Source: Bacteroides helcogenes P 36-108 (GTDB lineage Bacteria > Bacteroidota > Bacteroidia > Bacteroidales > Bacteroidaceae). Taken from it: DNA of 64,000 nt. Positions 9,284 through 18,981 of the stretch are shown here, piece by piece; position 1 is the stretch's first letter; every line of letters starts with the position of its first letter. The translations under genes were made by a program, and so were the position numbers. The stretch is from the NCBI RefSeq assembly GCF_000186225.1, contig NC_014933.1, positions 620,001 through 684,000 on the forward strand, in the 5' to 3' direction. A model generated the notes under the pieces. The model was not told the DNA's origin. It did no database searches and saw nothing but the letters and a program-made list of their open reading frames with translations.

Positions 9284-12200
9284 ATGAAAAGAATTCTGTT
9301 AGCCGTACTGGTATCATTGCTGTCGCTGTTTCCACAAAGCAAGGCGGCAGGAAGCAAACAATATGCATTCCAACGAATAGACATACGAAACGGACTGTCT
9401 TATTCCGTCCGATGCCTGACCGTAAGCCATGACAAAGGTTACGTCTGGATAGGAACAAGATCGGGCATAGGCCGTTTTGACGGATATGAACTGAAGAAAT
9501 ACCTGCACGACAATGTCACCCACATCGTCGAAGACAAGGAGCACACCATCTGGGCCATCACGTCCAAAGGCCTATTCTACTACAACTATCAGAACGACGA
9601 ATTTACGCAGGCACGCGACAACGACAACAATCCGGTACTCGCGTCTTCCATTTGCCTGTGGGCAGACGGTGTGCTGTTCGGCGGTAACGGAAAGCTATAC
9701 AAACACAGTTATGCCGACCGCCGTACCAAGTATCTGTGCTCGCTGATGTCCGACAGTAAATACAATATCACCGGCTTGCAGAAATGGGACGACCGAACCT
9801 TGCTGTGCACCAACCGGTGGGGTCATGCGCTATTTACGGATATAGCCACCGGAAAGACCCGTCCCGTCCCCTTTGAGAGCAAAGGCCTGATGGCCACACT
9901 CATCGACGCCAAAGGTAATATATGGGTAGCGCCCTATCATCAGGGCGTGAAGTGCTATGACCGCAAGGGCAGACTGCTGCACTCATACCAGACGCAGAAC
10001 TCTCCTTTAAGAACCAATGTCGTGCTCTCCCTGGCCGAATGCGACGGACAGATATGGATAGGCACGGACGGCGAAGGCATTTACATCCTGAATCCGGAAA
10101 CCGATGCCATGTCTGCCTTGTCGCACGTTCCCGGAAATCCCTATTCATTGCCCGCCAATTCCATACTTTGCCTGTACGCCGATTCAAGCAACAACATGTG
10201 GGCAGGCAGCGTGCGGGGCGGCCTGATCAACATCAAGGAAGTAGGAATAAAGATTTATGCGGACGCCCTGCCGGGAATAGAATACGGGCTGAGCGAGAAA
10301 ACAATCCTAAGCCTCTACCAAGGAGACGAAGAAGACATCTGGATAGGAACAGACGGGGGCGGAATAAACAGGTTCAATCCGCGTACCAAGAAATTCCACC
10401 ACGTATTGCCCTCCTGGGGAGATAAAGTGGCTTCCATCACCGGAATGGACGAAAGGCAACTGCTGGTGTCGCTGTTCAGTAAAGGGCTCTTCTTTTTTGA
10501 CAAGCAGACCGAGAGATACCGCCCGCTGGTCATCGTCAACGACAGCATCAACTCCCTGCTGTGCCAGCAGGGAAAAGCCGTAAACCTGTTCCGGAACACT
10601 GCCGAAACCGTGCTGTTGCTGTCTGAACTGCCTTACAGCTACAATCCGGCGCGGAAAGAATTCACCCCCATAGGCGGAGATGTCAAAAATATCATCGGAA
10701 CCATCCTGCCCATATACAGCGACGGCATGGTGACCTATATGCACGACTTCAAGCACATCTATCGCATAGATGCCCGCAACAACAGGCTTCAGACATTATA
10801 CAGTTGCCAGGGAGACACCACGCTCAATTCCGTCTCCGCCGATGAAAACGGAACTTTCTGGATAGGAAGCAACCACGGGCTCAGCTACTTCTCGCCCGCA
10901 AAAAAGAAGCACGCCTGCATCCCCAACAGCCTGATAAGCGAAATCACCTCGATAGTCTGCGACAAACGGGGACGCGTATGGATAGGGACAAACGACAAGC
11001 TTTTCGCCCATCTGGTTTATGAAGGAGAATTCATCCTCTATGGAGAGCCGGACGGAGTAATCCCCAATGAATATCTGGAAAAGCCGCGCCTCCTGTCTCT
11101 ACAAGGCGATGTCTATATGGGGACTGTAAACGGATTGCTCTGCATCAACAAACACCTTCCCCAAGACGAGACCTCACCACCCGTACTTGAACTGGCGGAC
11201 ATCCTGATAGGCGGAGAACGGATGAACAGCCTGATCATCGGTAAACGCAGCCTGCAAGTGGGGGAACAGAGCCGGCCCATTTCCATAAAAATCATCGCCC
11301 ACGACAAAGACATCTTCCGTAAGCCCATCTACCGATACACACTGCGGGGCATGGAGGGACAAGTGACTTACTCCTACCTGCCGGAACTGACACTGAGCAG
11401 CCTTCCGGCCGGAACCTATCAGGTAATGGCGGCCTGCAGCACACGCACAGGCGGATGGACAGACGATTATCAAATCATGGAACTGACAGTGCTTCCGCCC
11501 TGGTACAAATCGGGATGGTTCGTGGCATGCTGCATCCTGTCGGCCGCCTCGTGCACCGCCCTCATCTTCTTACTGCTGCTGCGCCGCAAAGAGAACAAGC
11601 TGAAATGGGCGATGAAGGAGCACGAGCAACAGGTATATGAGGAAAAGGTGCGCTTCCTCATCAACATCAACCACGAACTGCGCACACCGCTGACGCTGAT
11701 ACATGCTCCGCTGAGGCAGTTGCTGGACTCGCTGTCGCCCGATGACGATAAATACCGGACGATACAAAACATCAGCCGGCAGTCGGGGCGCATGAAGAAA
11801 CTCCTGGACATGGTGCTGGACGTACGCAAGATGGAAGCCGGGCACAGCACACTGAATGTGGAAACCGTGGAACTGAATCCCTGGATAGAGCAGCTTCTCG
11901 CAGACTTCCGGCCGGAGGCCGACATGAAGCACATCTCCATAGTATATCAACCTGACAATGAAGCGGAAAGCCTGCAATTCGACAAAGAGAAATGCACCAC
12001 CATACTGATCAACCTACTGATCAACGCCCTGAAATACAGTTCCGAGAACCGGCGGATATACATAGCCACAAGCCTGTCCGACGACAAGACCCGCCTGCGC
12101 TTCTCCGTCTCCGACGAAGGCCCCGGCCTGAAGGGAACGGACATCGACAACCTGTTCACCCGGTTTTACCAGGGCAACAACAGCCGCCCCGGAACGGGCA

Positions 12201-13186
12201 TAGGCCTTTCATACTCCAAAATCCTGGCCGAACAGCACGGCGGAAGTATAGGCGCATACGACCACGGCGACATGCCCGGAGCCACTTTCTGGTTTGAACT
12301 GCCAAGAGACTTGCAACCCGGCAAAGTGACGTTGCAGCCCCGCCCCTATCTCAACGAGCTGCTGGCTCCCACACAAGAGACAGAGAGCACTCCCGGCGGA
12401 ATGCCCCGCAAAGAGGATACCCAGGGGCGCACACTGCTCATCGTGGATGACAACAAGGACCTGACCGAATATCTGTCCGCCGCCCTCAAAGGCTGTTTCA
12501 AAGAAACAAAAGTGGCATACGACGGTGAAGAGGCCCTGAAGATTTGCCGTGAATCACCCCCGGACGCTGTTGTCAGCGACATCCAGATGCCGCGCATGAA
12601 CGGCTATGAGCTGTGCAAGCAGATCAAAGAAGACCTGAAGATAAGCCATATCCCCGTCATACTGCTCACAGCCCGCAACGATGAAGAAAGCCAGATCTTC
12701 GGCTACAAGAACGGCGCAGACGCCTATCTGACCAAACCGTTCGATGTCAACATGCTGTACATCACCATACACAGCCAACTGAAGAACCGGGAACGGATGA
12801 AAGTGCGCTATGCAGGTGCACACACACCGCCACCACCCCAAGAAAGCACATTCAGCGCAGCAGACGAGAAATTCCTCAATCTGCTGAACAAACTGATAAC
12901 CGACAATCTCGCCGAAGAACGGTTGAGCGTCCCTTTCCTATGCTCCGAATTAGGAGTCAGCCGATCATCCCTTTACAACAAGCTGAAGGCGCTGACCGGC
13001 ATGGGAGCGAACGACTACATCAACAAGATGCGTATAGGCCGTGCCGCCGAACTGCTGACCGGAAGCACATTGAGCATCAATGAGATTGCAGACCGTACCG
13101 GCTTCTCCACCCCACGCTATTTCAGCACGGCATTCAAGCAAAGCATGGGATGCCCCCCTACGCAGTACAGGGAAGAAAACTCATAA
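9284..13186 (+). CDS. Hybrid two-component system (HTCS) sensor-regulator of the PUL
   Basis: This is a one-protein two-component system that senses an oligosaccharide in the periplasm and activates PUL genes. From the ATG at 9284 it has 1300 residues; an in-frame TTG lies 12 bases earlier. The order is: signal peptide, two seven-bladed propellers of Reg_prop repeats with many WIGT motifs (about 25-640), and a Y_Y_Y domain (about 660-735). A membrane segment (about 745-767) leads to a HisKA domain with H797 in NHELRTPLTL and an HATPase domain with GTGIGLSYS. The receiver has D1055-D1056 and phospho-acceptor D1099, and the AraC-type HTH is at about 1205-1299. It faces the susC operon, so it almost certainly controls that operon. 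Confidence 0.95.
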   Translation: MKRILLAVLVSLLSLFPQSKAAGSKQYAFQRIDIRNGLSYSVRCLTVSHDKGYVWIGTRSGIGRFDGYELKKYLHDNVTHIVEDKEHTIWAITSKGLFYYNYQNDEFTQARDNDNNPVLASSICLWADGVLFGGNGKLYKHSYADRRTKYLCSLMSDSKYNITGLQKWDDRTLLCTNRWGHALFTDIATGKTRPVPFESKGLMATLIDAKGNIWVAPYHQGVKCYDRKGRLLHSYQTQNSPLRTNVVLSLAECDGQIWIGTDGEGIYILNPETDAMSALSHVPGNPYSLPANSILCLYADSSNNMWAGSVRGGLINIKEVGIKIYADALPGIEYGLSEKTILSLYQGDEEDIWIGTDGGGINRFNPRTKKFHHVLPSWGDKVASITGMDERQLLVSLFSKGLFFFDKQTERYRPLVIVNDSINSLLCQQGKAVNLFRNTAETVLLLSELPYSYNPARKEFTPIGGDVKNIIGTILPIYSDGMVTYMHDFKHIYRIDARNNRLQTLYSCQGDTTLNSVSADENGTFWIGSNHGLSYFSPAKKKHACIPNSLISEITSIVCDKRGRVWIGTNDKLFAHLVYEGEFILYGEPDGVIPNEYLEKPRLLSLQGDVYMGTVNGLLCINKHLPQDETSPPVLELADILIGGERMNSLIIGKRSLQVGEQSRPISIKIIAHDKDIFRKPIYRYTLRGMEGQVTYSYLPELTLSSLPAGTYQVMAACSTRTGGWTDDYQIMELTVLPPWYKSGWFVACCILSAASCTALIFLLLLRRKENKLKWAMKEHEQQVYEEKVRFLININHELRTPLTLIHAPLRQLLDSLSPDDDKYRTIQNISRQSGRMKKLLDMVLDVRKMEAGHSTLNVETVELNPWIEQLLADFRPEADMKHISIVYQPDNEAESLQFDKEKCTTILINLLINALKYSSENRRIYIATSLSDDKTRLRFSVSDEGPGLKGTDIDNLFTRFYQGNNSRPGTGIGLSYSKILAEQHGGSIGAYDHGDMPGATFWFELPRDLQPGKVTLQPRPYLNELLAPTQETESTPGGMPRKEDTQGRTLLIVDDNKDLTEYLSAALKGCFKETKVAYDGEEALKICRESPPDAVVSDIQMPRMNGYELCKQIKEDLKISHIPVILLTARNDEESQIFGYKNGADAYLTKPFDVNMLYITIHSQLKNRERMKVRYAGAHTPPPPQESTFSAADEKFLNLLNKLITDNLAEERLSVPFLCSELGVSRSSLYNKLKALTGMGANDYINKMRIGRAAELLTGSTLSINEIADRTGFSTPRYFSTAFKQSMGCPPTQYREENS

Positions 13187-13236
13187 AAAAAAGAACGGTT
13201 TTCGCTCCCAGAACTTTCGCTCTATACCGCCAATGC

Positions 13237-13296
13237 TGCATCTATATATGCAACGCGTTGCATATATAGATGCAACAGATTGCATATATAGATGCA
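13237..13296. repeat. Hairpin array, three 22-bp-period units, TGCAT/ATGCA stems
   Basis: Three copies of the 17-mer TTGCATATATAGATGCA occur, at 13237-13253 (inverted), 13258-13274 and 13280-13296. Their centres are 13244.5, 13266.5 and 13288.5, exactly 22 bp apart. Each copy is itself a small hairpin with TGCAT/ATGCA stems around an ATATAG loop. The first two copies together form a perfect 38-bp palindrome (13237-13274). The array lies after the HTCS gene and before the mraZ promoter; the whole gap 13187-13487 has no supported gene. It may end HTCS transcription. The same architecture recurs at 30843 and 52384. Confidence 0.85.
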
Positions 13297-13428
13297 GCCG
13301 CGAAGTATATACAGCCACAAGCACCGCAATCCCCCACTACCAAAGCCTCACAGCACACCGTTCATTTTCAAAGGAATAAGCTATAAACAGGATGTTGAAA
13401 ACTTCTCTGCAAGTTTTTTGTTAAAAGC

Positions 13429-13461
13429 TTGTGGGGAATTGTGGGGAAATGTGTACTTTTA
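13429..13461 (+). promoter_or_regulatory. dcw promoter with MraZ-type operator boxes
   Basis: GTGGGG at 13431-13436 and 13441-13446 and a weaker GTGTAC at 13451-13456 recur every 10 bases. This matches the TGGGN repeats with 5-base spacers that MraZ binds upstream of its own gene in other bacteria. The boxes lie between TTG at 13429-13431 and the -7-like TACTTTTA at 13454-13461, so bound MraZ would cover the promoter. Autorepression of the dcw cluster is inferred. Confidence 0.7.
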
Positions 13462-13487
13462 CAGTCGTTTATTATAATAATGTGACG

Positions 13488-13967
13488 ATGATACAGTTCT
13501 TAGGTAATATAGAAGCCCGGACGGATGCAAAAGGAAGAGTTTTCATCCCCTCCTGCTTTCGGAAGCAACTGCAAGCCGCTTCGGAAGCAAGGCTGATATT
13601 GCGCAAAGACGTGTTTCAAGATTGCCTTGTGCTCTATCCTGAAAGTATCTGGTTCGAGACACAAAACCAGCTCCGAAGCAGGCTGAATAAGTGGAACGCC
13701 AAACAGCAGGCCATTTTCCGGCAGTTCGTAAGCGATGCGGAAATCGTGATTCCCGACGGAAACGGACGCATCTTGCTGCCCAAACGCTACCTGCTGATGA
13801 CGGGCATCCAAAACGAAGTGCGTTTCATCGGGATGGACAACACCATCGAAATCTGGGCCAAGGAGCGTGCCGAACAACCCTTTATGACGCCCCAAGAATT
13901 CAGCGAGGCATTGCAGGACATATTGGGAGGAAACCCGCCCGAAAGCGAAGAACCGGGCAACGAATAA
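13488..13967 (+). CDS. mraZ: Transcriptional regulator MraZ
   Basis: This is a DNA-binding regulator of the division and cell-wall cluster that forms rings of SpoVT-AbrB-like folds. It carries two MraZ repeats, with the conserved turns TDAKGRVFIP near the N-terminus and IPDGNGRILLP in the second half. The ATG at 13488 (MIQFLGNIEA) gives 159 residues; an upstream in-frame opening would add an unlikely cysteine-rich leader and start inside the operator boxes. It is the first gene of the cluster, 18 bases before rsmH. The upstream boxes suggest autoregulation. Confidence 0.93.
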   Translation: MIQFLGNIEARTDAKGRVFIPSCFRKQLQAASEARLILRKDVFQDCLVLYPESIWFETQNQLRSRLNKWNAKQQAIFRQFVSDAEIVIPDGNGRILLPKRYLLMTGIQNEVRFIGMDNTIEIWAKERAEQPFMTPQEFSEALQDILGGNPPESEEPGNE

Positions 13968-13985
13968 TCAGAAGCGAAAGAAAAG

Positions 13986-14906
13986 ATGAAAGAAGAACAG
14001 ACATATCATATTCCGGTATTATTGATGCCGAGCGTGGACGGGATGAACATCCGGCCGGACGGAACGTACGTGGACGTCACCTTCGGCGGCGGCGGGCACT
14101 CGCGCGAGATACTCACACGCCTGAAAGACGGCGGCCGCCTGTTGGGATTCGACCAGGACGAGGACGCCGAACGCAACATCGTAAACGACCCGCATTTCAC
14201 CTTTGTGCGCAGCAACTTCCGCTATCTGCACAACTTCCTGCGCTATCACGGCATCGGACAAGTGGATGCCATACTCGCCGACCTCGGCGTATCGTCACAT
14301 CACTTCGACGACAGCCAGCGGGGATTCTCCTTCCGCTTCGACGGCGAACTGGACATGCGCATGAACAAACGTGCCGGCACAACCGCCGCCGATGTGGTGA
14401 ACAATTGCAGCGAAGAACACTTGGCAGACATCTTCTATCTGTACGGCGAACTGAAGAACAGCCGCAAGTTAGCTTCCGTCATCGCAAAGGCACGCGCCGC
14501 ACAAAAAATTACGACCATCGGCGAATTTCTGGACATCATCAAGCCCCTGTTCGGCCGCGAACGTGAGAAGAAAGAACTCGCCAAAGTTTTCCAAGCACTC
14601 CGCATCGAGGTGAACCACGAGATGGAAGCCCTGAAAGAGATGCTATATGCAGCTACCGAGGCCCTGAAGCCCGGAGGCCGTCTGGTGGTAATCACTTACC
14701 ACTCGCTGGAAGACCGCATGGTAAAAAACATCATGAAAACCGGAAATGTGGAAGGCAAGGCAGAGAAAGACTTCTTCGGGAACGTGCAGACCCCCTTCAG
14801 ATTGGTGAACAACAAGGTGATTGTTCCCGACGAAGCCGAAATAGAACGCAACCCGCGCTCACGCAGCGCCAAGCTGAGAATAGCAGAAAAAGTGGAAAGG
14901 AAATGA
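13986..14906 (+). CDS. rsmH: 16S rRNA (cytosine-1402-N4)-methyltransferase RsmH
   Basis: This enzyme (formerly MraW) uses S-adenosylmethionine to N4-methylate C1402 in the decoding centre of 16S rRNA. The SAM-binding loop VDVTFGGGGHSREIL is at about residues 29-43. It is followed by GFDQDEDAE, ADLGVSSHHFDD and the C-terminal block ITYHSLEDRMVK with NPRSRSAKLR. The length of 306 residues is normal. It overlaps ftsL by an ATGA start-stop junction at 14903-14906, so translation is probably coupled. Confidence 0.97.
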   Translation: MKEEQTYHIPVLLMPSVDGMNIRPDGTYVDVTFGGGGHSREILTRLKDGGRLLGFDQDEDAERNIVNDPHFTFVRSNFRYLHNFLRYHGIGQVDAILADLGVSSHHFDDSQRGFSFRFDGELDMRMNKRAGTTAADVVNNCSEEHLADIFYLYGELKNSRKLASVIAKARAAQKITTIGEFLDIIKPLFGREREKKELAKVFQALRIEVNHEMEALKEMLYAATEALKPGGRLVVITYHSLEDRMVKNIMKTGNVEGKAEKDFFGNVQTPFRLVNNKVIVPDEAEIERNPRSRSAKLRIAEKVERK

Positions 14907-15259
14907 CCATGGAAGAAGGACAAAAAGAAAAGATAAAGAGACGCACCTCACTGAAGAACATCATCGGCGGTGACATCCTGGCCACTGATTTCTTCCGACG
15001 CCAGACCAAGCTGATGGTTCTTATCATGGTTCTCATCCTGTTTTACATCCATAACCGATATGCATGCCAACAGCAGATGATAGAGGTGGACAAGCTCAAA
15101 AAAGAGCTTACGGACATCAAATATGATGCCCTGACCCGCAGCTCCGAACTGATGGAACGAAGCCGCCAGTCGCGCATAGAGGAGTACATCGCAACAAAAG
15201 AAAGCGACTTGCAGACTTCCACCAACCCACCGTATCTGATACGGAAGTCGGGAAACTGA
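14903..15259 (+). CDS. ftsL: FtsL-like cell-division protein
   Basis: This is a small bitopic division protein of 118 residues. It has a cytoplasmic N-terminus rich in charged residues, one membrane segment at about 37-50, and a periplasmic coiled-coil (about 55-90). This matches the Bacteroidota version of FtsL, which with FtsB-like partners activates FtsWI septal synthesis. Sequence conservation is low, so the name rests mainly on topology and on position between rsmH and ftsI. The start overlaps the rsmH stop; a second in-frame ATG lies 6 bases later. Confidence 0.85.
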   Translation: MTMEEGQKEKIKRRTSLKNIIGGDILATDFFRRQTKLMVLIMVLILFYIHNRYACQQQMIEVDKLKKELTDIKYDALTRSSELMERSRQSRIEEYIATKESDLQTSTNPPYLIRKSGN

Positions 15260-15314
15260 CAACAGACAGACAGTAATCAGCAGTAAAGTAGAATCGTTAA
15301 AAAAATAAACCAAA

Positions 15315-17441
15315 TTGGCTGTAAACAAAAAAAACATAATGACCCGTTATTTCTTCGTCGTCCTGTTGATGGGACTGGTGGGGATAGCCATCGTCGTAAA
15401 GGGCGCAATGATTATGTTTGCCGAACGACAATACTGGCAGGACGTGGCAGACCGTTTCGTAAAAGAGAACGTGACCGTAAAGCCCAATCGCGGCAACATC
15501 CTTTCATCGGATGGCAAACTGATGGCAAGTTCACTGCCCGAATACCGCATCTACATGGACTTCAAGGCAGGTGGCGAGAAGAAAGACACAATGCTCATGA
15601 ACCATTTGGGTGAAATCTGTGAAGGGCTGCATCATATATTCCCGGACAAAAGCGCCGCGGAATTCAAAAGACATCTTTTGAACGGACGGAAAAAAGGCAG
15701 CCGCAACTTCCTTATTTACCCGAAACGTATCTCATACATACAATACAAGGAGGCAAAACGACTGCCCGTGTTCAACCTGAATAAATACAGAGGGGGATTC
15801 CATGAGCAGGCATACAATCAGCGCAAAAAACCTTTCGGCTCATTGGCAGCCCAAACCCTGGGACGCCTTTATGCCGACACCGCACTGGGAGCCCGCAATG
15901 GCATTGAACTTGCATTCGACACCCTGTTGAAAGGACGGGACGGCATCACCCACCGCCAAAAGGTGATGAACAAATACCTGAATATCGTCGATCTGCCCCC
16001 GATAGACGGCTGCGACGTGGTATCCACGATTGACGTAGGCATGCAGGACATCTGTGAAAAAGCATTGGTGGACAAACTGAAGGAAATAAATGCCAGCGTA
16101 GGCGTTGCCATCCTGATGGAAGTTGCCACAGGAGAAGTGAAAGCCATCGTCAACATGATGAAAGCGGATGACGGAAATTATTACGAAATGAACAGCAATG
16201 CCATCAGCGACATGCTGGAGCCCGGATCTACCTTCAAGACCGCCTCCATCATGGTGGCGCTTGAAGATGGGAAAATCACTCCCGACACAGAAGTGGATAC
16301 GGGCAACGGCATTATGAACATGTACGGCAGTAAGATGAGAGACCATAACTGGCATCGCGGCGGTTACGGGAAAATCAACGTAACCCGCATACTGGAAGTA
16401 TCTTCCAATGTCGGCGTCTCCTATCTTATAGACAAACACTACAAAGACAACCCGCAAAAATATGTGGACGGATTAAAGCGCATGAGCATTGATCAGCCGC
16501 TGCACCTGCAAATTCCGGGTGAAGGAAAGCCTAACATAAAAGGCCCCAAAGAGCGCTACTTCGCCAAAACCACTTTGCCGTGGATGAGTATCGGCTATGA
16601 AACCCAAGTGCCGCCAATGAACATTTTGACTTTCTATAACGCCATAGCCAACAATGGAACCATGATACGCCCGAAATTTGTCAAAGCGGCAGTAAAAGAC
16701 GGTGAAATCATTAAAGAATACCCCACAGAAATCATCAATTCCAAAATCTGCTCCGACCGCACATTGACGCAGATTCGTGAAATTCTGCGAAAGGTAGTAT
16801 CCGAAGGATTGGCAAAGCCGGCGGGAAGCAAGCAGTTCTCCGTATCAGGAAAGACAGGCACTGCACAGATTTCACAAGGAGCTGCAGGCTACAAGTCAGG
16901 CCGTGTGAACTATCTGGTCAGCTTCTGCGGATACTTCCCTTCCGAAGCGCCTAAATATAGCTGCATCGTTTCCATACAGAAGCCGGGACTTCCTGCTTCG
17001 GGAGGTCTGATGGCAGGCAGCGTGTTCGGAAAAATAGCGGAAAGAGTTTATGCCAAGAACTTGCGCTTCGATCTGCGCAGCGCCATAGACAGCACAACGA
17101 ACGTCATTCCCGACGTAAAGTCCGGAGACTTGAACGAGGCACTGTATGCACTGAATGCACTGAACATCCCCACACAGCACCAACTCAGCAGAGAGAAAGG
17201 ACAAAACCTGTGGGGACATGTACAGGCTGCCCCGTCTGCCGTGATATTGCAAAGCCAGGGAAAATCTCCGGATGCTGTCCCCAGCGTTATCGGCATGGGA
17301 GCAAAGGACGCCGTATATCTGCTGGAAAGCAAAGGACTGCGCGTAAGACTGAACGGCATAGGACGGGTAAAAAGCCAGTCGATAGCAGGAGGAAGCAAAA
17401 TAGTGAAAGGACAGACCATCCTGTTGAGAATGGGCAATTAA
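15315..17441 (+). CDS. ftsI: Septal transpeptidase FtsI (PBP3) with C-terminal PASTA domain
   Basis: This is a class B penicillin-binding protein that cross-links septal peptidoglycan with FtsW. Motifs are EPGSTFK (SxxK, Ser305 in this numbering), SSN and SGKTGTAQ. A single membrane segment is near residues 10-32, a dimerisation domain follows, and one PASTA domain (VPSVIGMGAKDAVYLLESKG) ends the protein. The start is uncertain. A TTG at 15315 gives a short basic cytoplasmic tail (MAVNKK) before the membrane helix. The ATG at 15339 would shorten that tail but still keep the helix. I favour the TTG because of the tail. It is 55 bases after ftsL. Confidence 0.95.
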   Translation: MAVNKKNIMTRYFFVVLLMGLVGIAIVVKGAMIMFAERQYWQDVADRFVKENVTVKPNRGNILSSDGKLMASSLPEYRIYMDFKAGGEKKDTMLMNHLGEICEGLHHIFPDKSAAEFKRHLLNGRKKGSRNFLIYPKRISYIQYKEAKRLPVFNLNKYRGGFHEQAYNQRKKPFGSLAAQTLGRLYADTALGARNGIELAFDTLLKGRDGITHRQKVMNKYLNIVDLPPIDGCDVVSTIDVGMQDICEKALVDKLKEINASVGVAILMEVATGEVKAIVNMMKADDGNYYEMNSNAISDMLEPGSTFKTASIMVALEDGKITPDTEVDTGNGIMNMYGSKMRDHNWHRGGYGKINVTRILEVSSNVGVSYLIDKHYKDNPQKYVDGLKRMSIDQPLHLQIPGEGKPNIKGPKERYFAKTTLPWMSIGYETQVPPMNILTFYNAIANNGTMIRPKFVKAAVKDGEIIKEYPTEIINSKICSDRTLTQIREILRKVVSEGLAKPAGSKQFSVSGKTGTAQISQGAAGYKSGRVNYLVSFCGYFPSEAPKYSCIVSIQKPGLPASGGLMAGSVFGKIAERVYAKNLRFDLRSAIDSTTNVIPDVKSGDLNEALYALNALNIPTQHQLSREKGQNLWGHVQAAPSAVILQSQGKSPDAVPSVIGMGAKDAVYLLESKGLRVRLNGIGRVKSQSIAGGSKIVKGQTILLRMGN

Positions 17442-17472
17442 CAGATAGAGATGATATAAAATATAAGAAGAC

Positions 17473-18924
17473 ATGCTTATGAAATTAAGTGATTTGTTGA
17501 AAACGATACAGCCGGTACATATAACCGGAAGTACGGATTTGGAAATAACAGGAGTGAACATAGACTCCCGCTTGATTGGAGCCGGACATCTGTTCATGGC
17601 TATGCGCGGCACACAGACCGACGGCCATGCCTATATCCCTGCTGCCATAGAGAAAGGAGCCATCGCGGTGCTTTGCGAAGACTTACCCAAAGAACAGAAA
17701 AGCGGCATAACCTACGTTCAGGTAAAGGACAGCGAAGATGCAGTGGGCAAAGTGGCCACCGCCTTCTACGGCGATCCCACATCCAAGATGGAACTGGTAG
17801 GCGTGACCGGAACCAACGGGAAAACAACAATCGCCACCTTATTATATAATACATTCCGCTACTTCGGCTATAAAGTGGGACTGATCTCCACCGTATGCAA
17901 CTACATCGACGACCAGCCCGTACCTACCGAACATACCACGCCCGACCCGATTACCCTTAACCGTCTGTTAGGCGAGATGGCCGACTCCGGATGCAAATAC
18001 GCATTTATGGAAGTCAGCTCCCACTCCATCGCGCAGAAACGCATCAGCGGGCTGAAGTTTGCCGGCGGCATCTTCACCAACCTGACACGCGACCATCTGG
18101 ACTATCACAAGACTGTAGAAAACTACCTCAAGGCCAAGAAGAAGTTCTTCGATGACATGCCCAAGAGTGCGTTCAGCCTGACCAATCTGGACGACAAGAA
18201 CGGCCTGGTAATGACGCAGAACACACGCTCGCGGGTATATACTTACTCTCTGCGCAGCCTCAGTGACTTCAAAGGCAAAGTGTTAGAATCTCACTTTGAG
18301 GGTATGCTGCTGGACTTCAACAACCATGAGCTGGCCGTGCGCTTCATCGGCAAGTTCAACGCCAGCAACCTGCTCGCCGTATTCGGCGCCGCCGTACTGT
18401 TAGGAAAGAAGGAGGAAGACGTGCTCGTGGCCCTCAGCACCCTGCACCCCGTGGCCGGACGCTTCGACGCCATCCGTTCGCCGAAGGGCTTCACCGCCAT
18501 CGTGGACTATGCCCATACCCCGGACGCGCTGGTCAATGTACTGAATGCCATTCACGGAGTGCTTGAAGGCAAAGGGAAAGTGATCACCGTAGTAGGAGCC
18601 GGCGGCAACCGCGACAAGGGCAAACGTCCCATCATGGCCAAAGAATCCGCCCGCCTGAGCGACCGTGTCATCATCACTTCCGACAATCCCCGCTTCGAGG
18701 AGCCGCAAGACATCATCAATGACATGCTTGCCGGACTCGGAAAGGACGACCTGCAGAAGACCGTCAGCATCACCGACCGCCGCGAAGCCATCAAAGCCGC
18801 CTGCATGCTGGCACAGCCGGGAGACGTCATCCTCGTGGCCGGAAAGGGACACGAAGACTATCAAGAGATAAAGGGAGTGAAGCATCACTTCGATGATAAA
18901 GAAGAGTTAAAGGCCATGATGTGA
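17473..18924 (+). CDS. murE: UDP-MurNAc-L-Ala-D-Glu:meso-diaminopimelate ligase MurE
   Basis: This cytoplasmic ATP-dependent ligase adds the third amino acid of the peptidoglycan stem peptide. The P-loop [10 protein letters not shown] is at 110-119. The specificity motif DNPR is at 404-407, which marks meso-diaminopimelate rather than lysine enzymes. The length of 483 residues is normal. An in-frame ATG two codons downstream (MKLSDLL) is an equally plausible start. The stop is followed by a short ATGTGATA-like duplication before mraY. Confidence 0.97.
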   Translation: MLMKLSDLLKTIQPVHITGSTDLEITGVNIDSRLIGAGHLFMAMRGTQTDGHAYIPAAIEKGAIAVLCEDLPKEQKSGITYVQVKDSEDAVGKVATAFYGDPTSKMELVGVTGTNGKTTIATLLYNTFRYFGYKVGLISTVCNYIDDQPVPTEHTTPDPITLNRLLGEMADSGCKYAFMEVSSHSIAQKRISGLKFAGGIFTNLTRDHLDYHKTVENYLKAKKKFFDDMPKSAFSLTNLDDKNGLVMTQNTRSRVYTYSLRSLSDFKGKVLESHFEGMLLDFNNHELAVRFIGKFNASNLLAVFGAAVLLGKKEEDVLVALSTLHPVAGRFDAIRSPKGFTAIVDYAHTPDALVNVLNAIHGVLEGKGKVITVVGAGGNRDKGKRPIMAKESARLSDRVIITSDNPRFEEPQDIINDMLAGLGKDDLQKTVSITDRREAIKAACMLAQPGDVILVAGKGHEDYQEIKGVKHHFDDKEELKAMM

Positions 18925-18981
18925 TAATGTGATAAAGCGGTAATATGATTATTATCCCCCTGTCACGCAAATTAAGAAGTT

